DNA of 14,087 bases from Caryophanales bacterium UBA1231 (lineage in GTDB: Bacteria; Bacillota_I; Bacilli_A; ML615J-28; CAG-313), in NCBI GenBank assembly GCA_002309035.1, contig DBWT01000080.1, positions 11,906-25,992 of the forward strand. The letters run 5' to 3'. Below, piece after piece: positions 13,060 to 14,087 of the stretch. A model generated the notes under the pieces. The model saw only the letters and a program-made list of their open reading frames with translations. It had not been told where the DNA came from and made no database searches. Made by a program: the position numbers and the translations under genes. Position 1 is the stretch's first letter. Each line of letters starts with the position of its first letter.

Positions 13060-14087
13060 ATGTATCGTGTTGTTGATTTAATCTTAAAGAAACGTAATAA
13101 TCATGAATTAACTAAAGATGAAATAGATTTCTTAATTAGTGAATATATTAAAGGCAATATTCCTGATTACCAAATGTCAGCTCTTTTAATGGCTATTTAT
13201 TTTAATCCCCTTTCTTTTGATGAAACCATCAATTTAACAGATTCTATGTTAAATAGTGGTGAAAAGAATGATTTATCAAAAATAAATGGCGTAACTGTTG
13301 ATAAGCACTCAACAGGTGGCGTTGGTGATAAAACAAGTCTAGTTGTTGGGCCAATGGCAGCATCACTTGGTATTAAAATTGCTAAAATGAGTGGGCGTGG
13401 CTTAGGTCAAACAGGTGGAACTTTAGATAAATTAGAAGCTATTCCTGGCTTTAAGATTGAGATGGAACCTGATCAATTCTTTAAACAAGTTAATGAAATT
13501 GGTATTTCCATCATCGGTCAAAGTCAAAATATCGTTCCTGCAGATAAAAAACTTTATGCCTTACGAGATGTTACAGGTACAATTGAATCTTTAGGTTTAA
13601 TTGCATCATCAATAATGTCTAAAAAACTTGCTAGTGGCGCTGATCACATTGTATTAGATGTTAAAGTGGGAAAAGGTGCATTTATGACTAACCTTGAAAT
13701 GGCAACAGAACTTGCTAAATTAATGGTTAAGATAGGTAAACGAGCACACCGCGATACTTCAGCAACACTAACTAACATGGATCAACCTTTAGGTTGTGCT
13801 GTTGGTAATTCACTTGAAATTATTGAAGCTATAGAAACACTAAAGGGTAATGGACCAAAAGATTTCACAGAACTTTGTGTTAAACTAACTGCAGAAATAC
13901 TGATTATTGCGGGAATCGAAAAAGAAGAAGAAGCCGCAATCCAACGAGCTGAATATGCTATTTCTTCTGGTATCGGCCTTAATAAATTGAAAGAAATGAT
14001 TGCATGGCAAGGTGGCGATACTAAAGTTATCGATGATTACTCAATTATGGGTACTGCTTTAGAAGAAGTTGAATTATTCTATGAATT
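13060..14087 (+). CDS. pdp: Pyrimidine-nucleoside phosphorylase, truncated by the window edge
   Basis: An open frame of 342 codons without a stop runs off the window; the full protein should be about 430-440 residues. It phosphorolyses thymidine, deoxyuridine or uridine to free base and sugar 1-phosphate. Seen: MYRVVDLILKKRNN start, VDKHSTGGVGDKTSL phosphate-binding loop (His83, Ser84), KMSGRGLGQTGGTLDKLE (109-126, the common GHTGG His is Gln117), YALRDVTGT (Arg169), SSIMSKK (Ser184, Lys188) and DVKVGKGAFM. These match NP-II family Pdp/DeoA. Alternative ATGs at 13057 and 13060 are adjacent and in frame; AGAGG precedes both and I cannot choose firmly. Pdp (broad pyrimidine) and DeoA (thymidine) cannot be separated confidently here. 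Confidence 0.95.
   Translation, partial: MYRVVDLILKKRNNHELTKDEIDFLISEYIKGNIPDYQMSALLMAIYFNPLSFDETINLTDSMLNSGEKNDLSKINGVTVDKHSTGGVGDKTSLVVGPMAASLGIKIAKMSGRGLGQTGGTLDKLEAIPGFKIEMEPDQFFKQVNEIGISIIGQSQNIVPADKKLYALRDVTGTIESLGLIASSIMSKKLASGADHIVLDVKVGKGAFMTNLEMATELAKLMVKIGKRAHRDTSATLTNMDQPLGCAVGNSLEIIEAIETLKGNGPKDFTELCVKLTAEILIIAGIEKEEEAAIQRAEYAISSGIGLNKLKEMIAWQGGDTKVIDDYSIMGTALEEVELFYE

Noticed and set aside
1..14087. Genetic code 4 (TGA as tryptophan)
   Set aside because: Conserved tryptophans in IleS, ThyA, DHFR and SSB are all TGG, and the long genes contain no in-frame TGA.
1..14087. CRISPR array, transposon, prophage, toxin-antitoxin or defence system
   Set aside because: I saw no regularly spaced repeats, transposase or integrase motifs, terminal inverted repeats or nuclease/effector genes. 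Nearly all the DNA is accounted for by housekeeping genes.

Overview
This is a low-GC, standard-code bacterial window with Shine-Dalgarno-led genes, intrinsic terminators and sigma-A-like promoters. The gene order yggS-sepF-...-ileS, a desulfoferrodoxin and an iron alcohol dehydrogenase suggest an anaerobic Bacillota, perhaps a gut Bacilli lineage near Erysipelotrichales, RF39 or the Mollicutes. That placement is inference. TGA is not read as tryptophan, since every long gene uses TGG, yet none of the 14 visible stop codons is TGA (8 TAA, 6 TAG).

Layout. (1) Positions 1-2989 (+): the 3' end of an iron-type alcohol dehydrogenase, then a 904-residue lipoprotein amidase with InlB-like repeats and bacterial Ig-like domains. 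(2) Positions 3030-4257 (-): desulfoferrodoxin, a metallophosphoesterase and tRNA-Arg(CCG). They converge on region 1 at a bidirectional terminator. (3) Positions 4348-10408 (+): a tight six-gene operon, yggS-sepF-ileS-unknown-deoC-deoD, with a strong promoter in front, a hairpin terminator behind and a possible internal promoter before deoC. (4) Positions 10600-12368 (+): a short SSB paralogue, then overlapping thyA-folA. (5) Positions 12394-12984 (-): a histidine phosphatase, convergent with folA. (6) 13060 to the window end (+): a pyrimidine-nucleoside phosphorylase, truncated by the window edge and divergent from the phosphatase.

How the genes fit together. DeoD, the pyrimidine-nucleoside phosphorylase and DeoC form most of a deoxynucleoside salvage route; phosphopentomutase is not in the window. 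ThyA and DHFR form the thymidylate cycle. YggS, SepF and IleS are remnants of the division-gene neighbourhood known from Bacillus and Streptococcus, with ylmG, ylmH and divIVA missing.

I see no CRISPR array, transposon, prophage or defence island. The points most worth a second look are the unrecognised 286-residue protein inside the operon, the minimal SepF, the tail-less divergent SSB, the inserts within the amidase lipoprotein, and a DHFR with Tyr where the NADPH-phosphate-binding Arg normally sits. No intergenic stretch exceeds 300 bases; the longest is 10371-10599.
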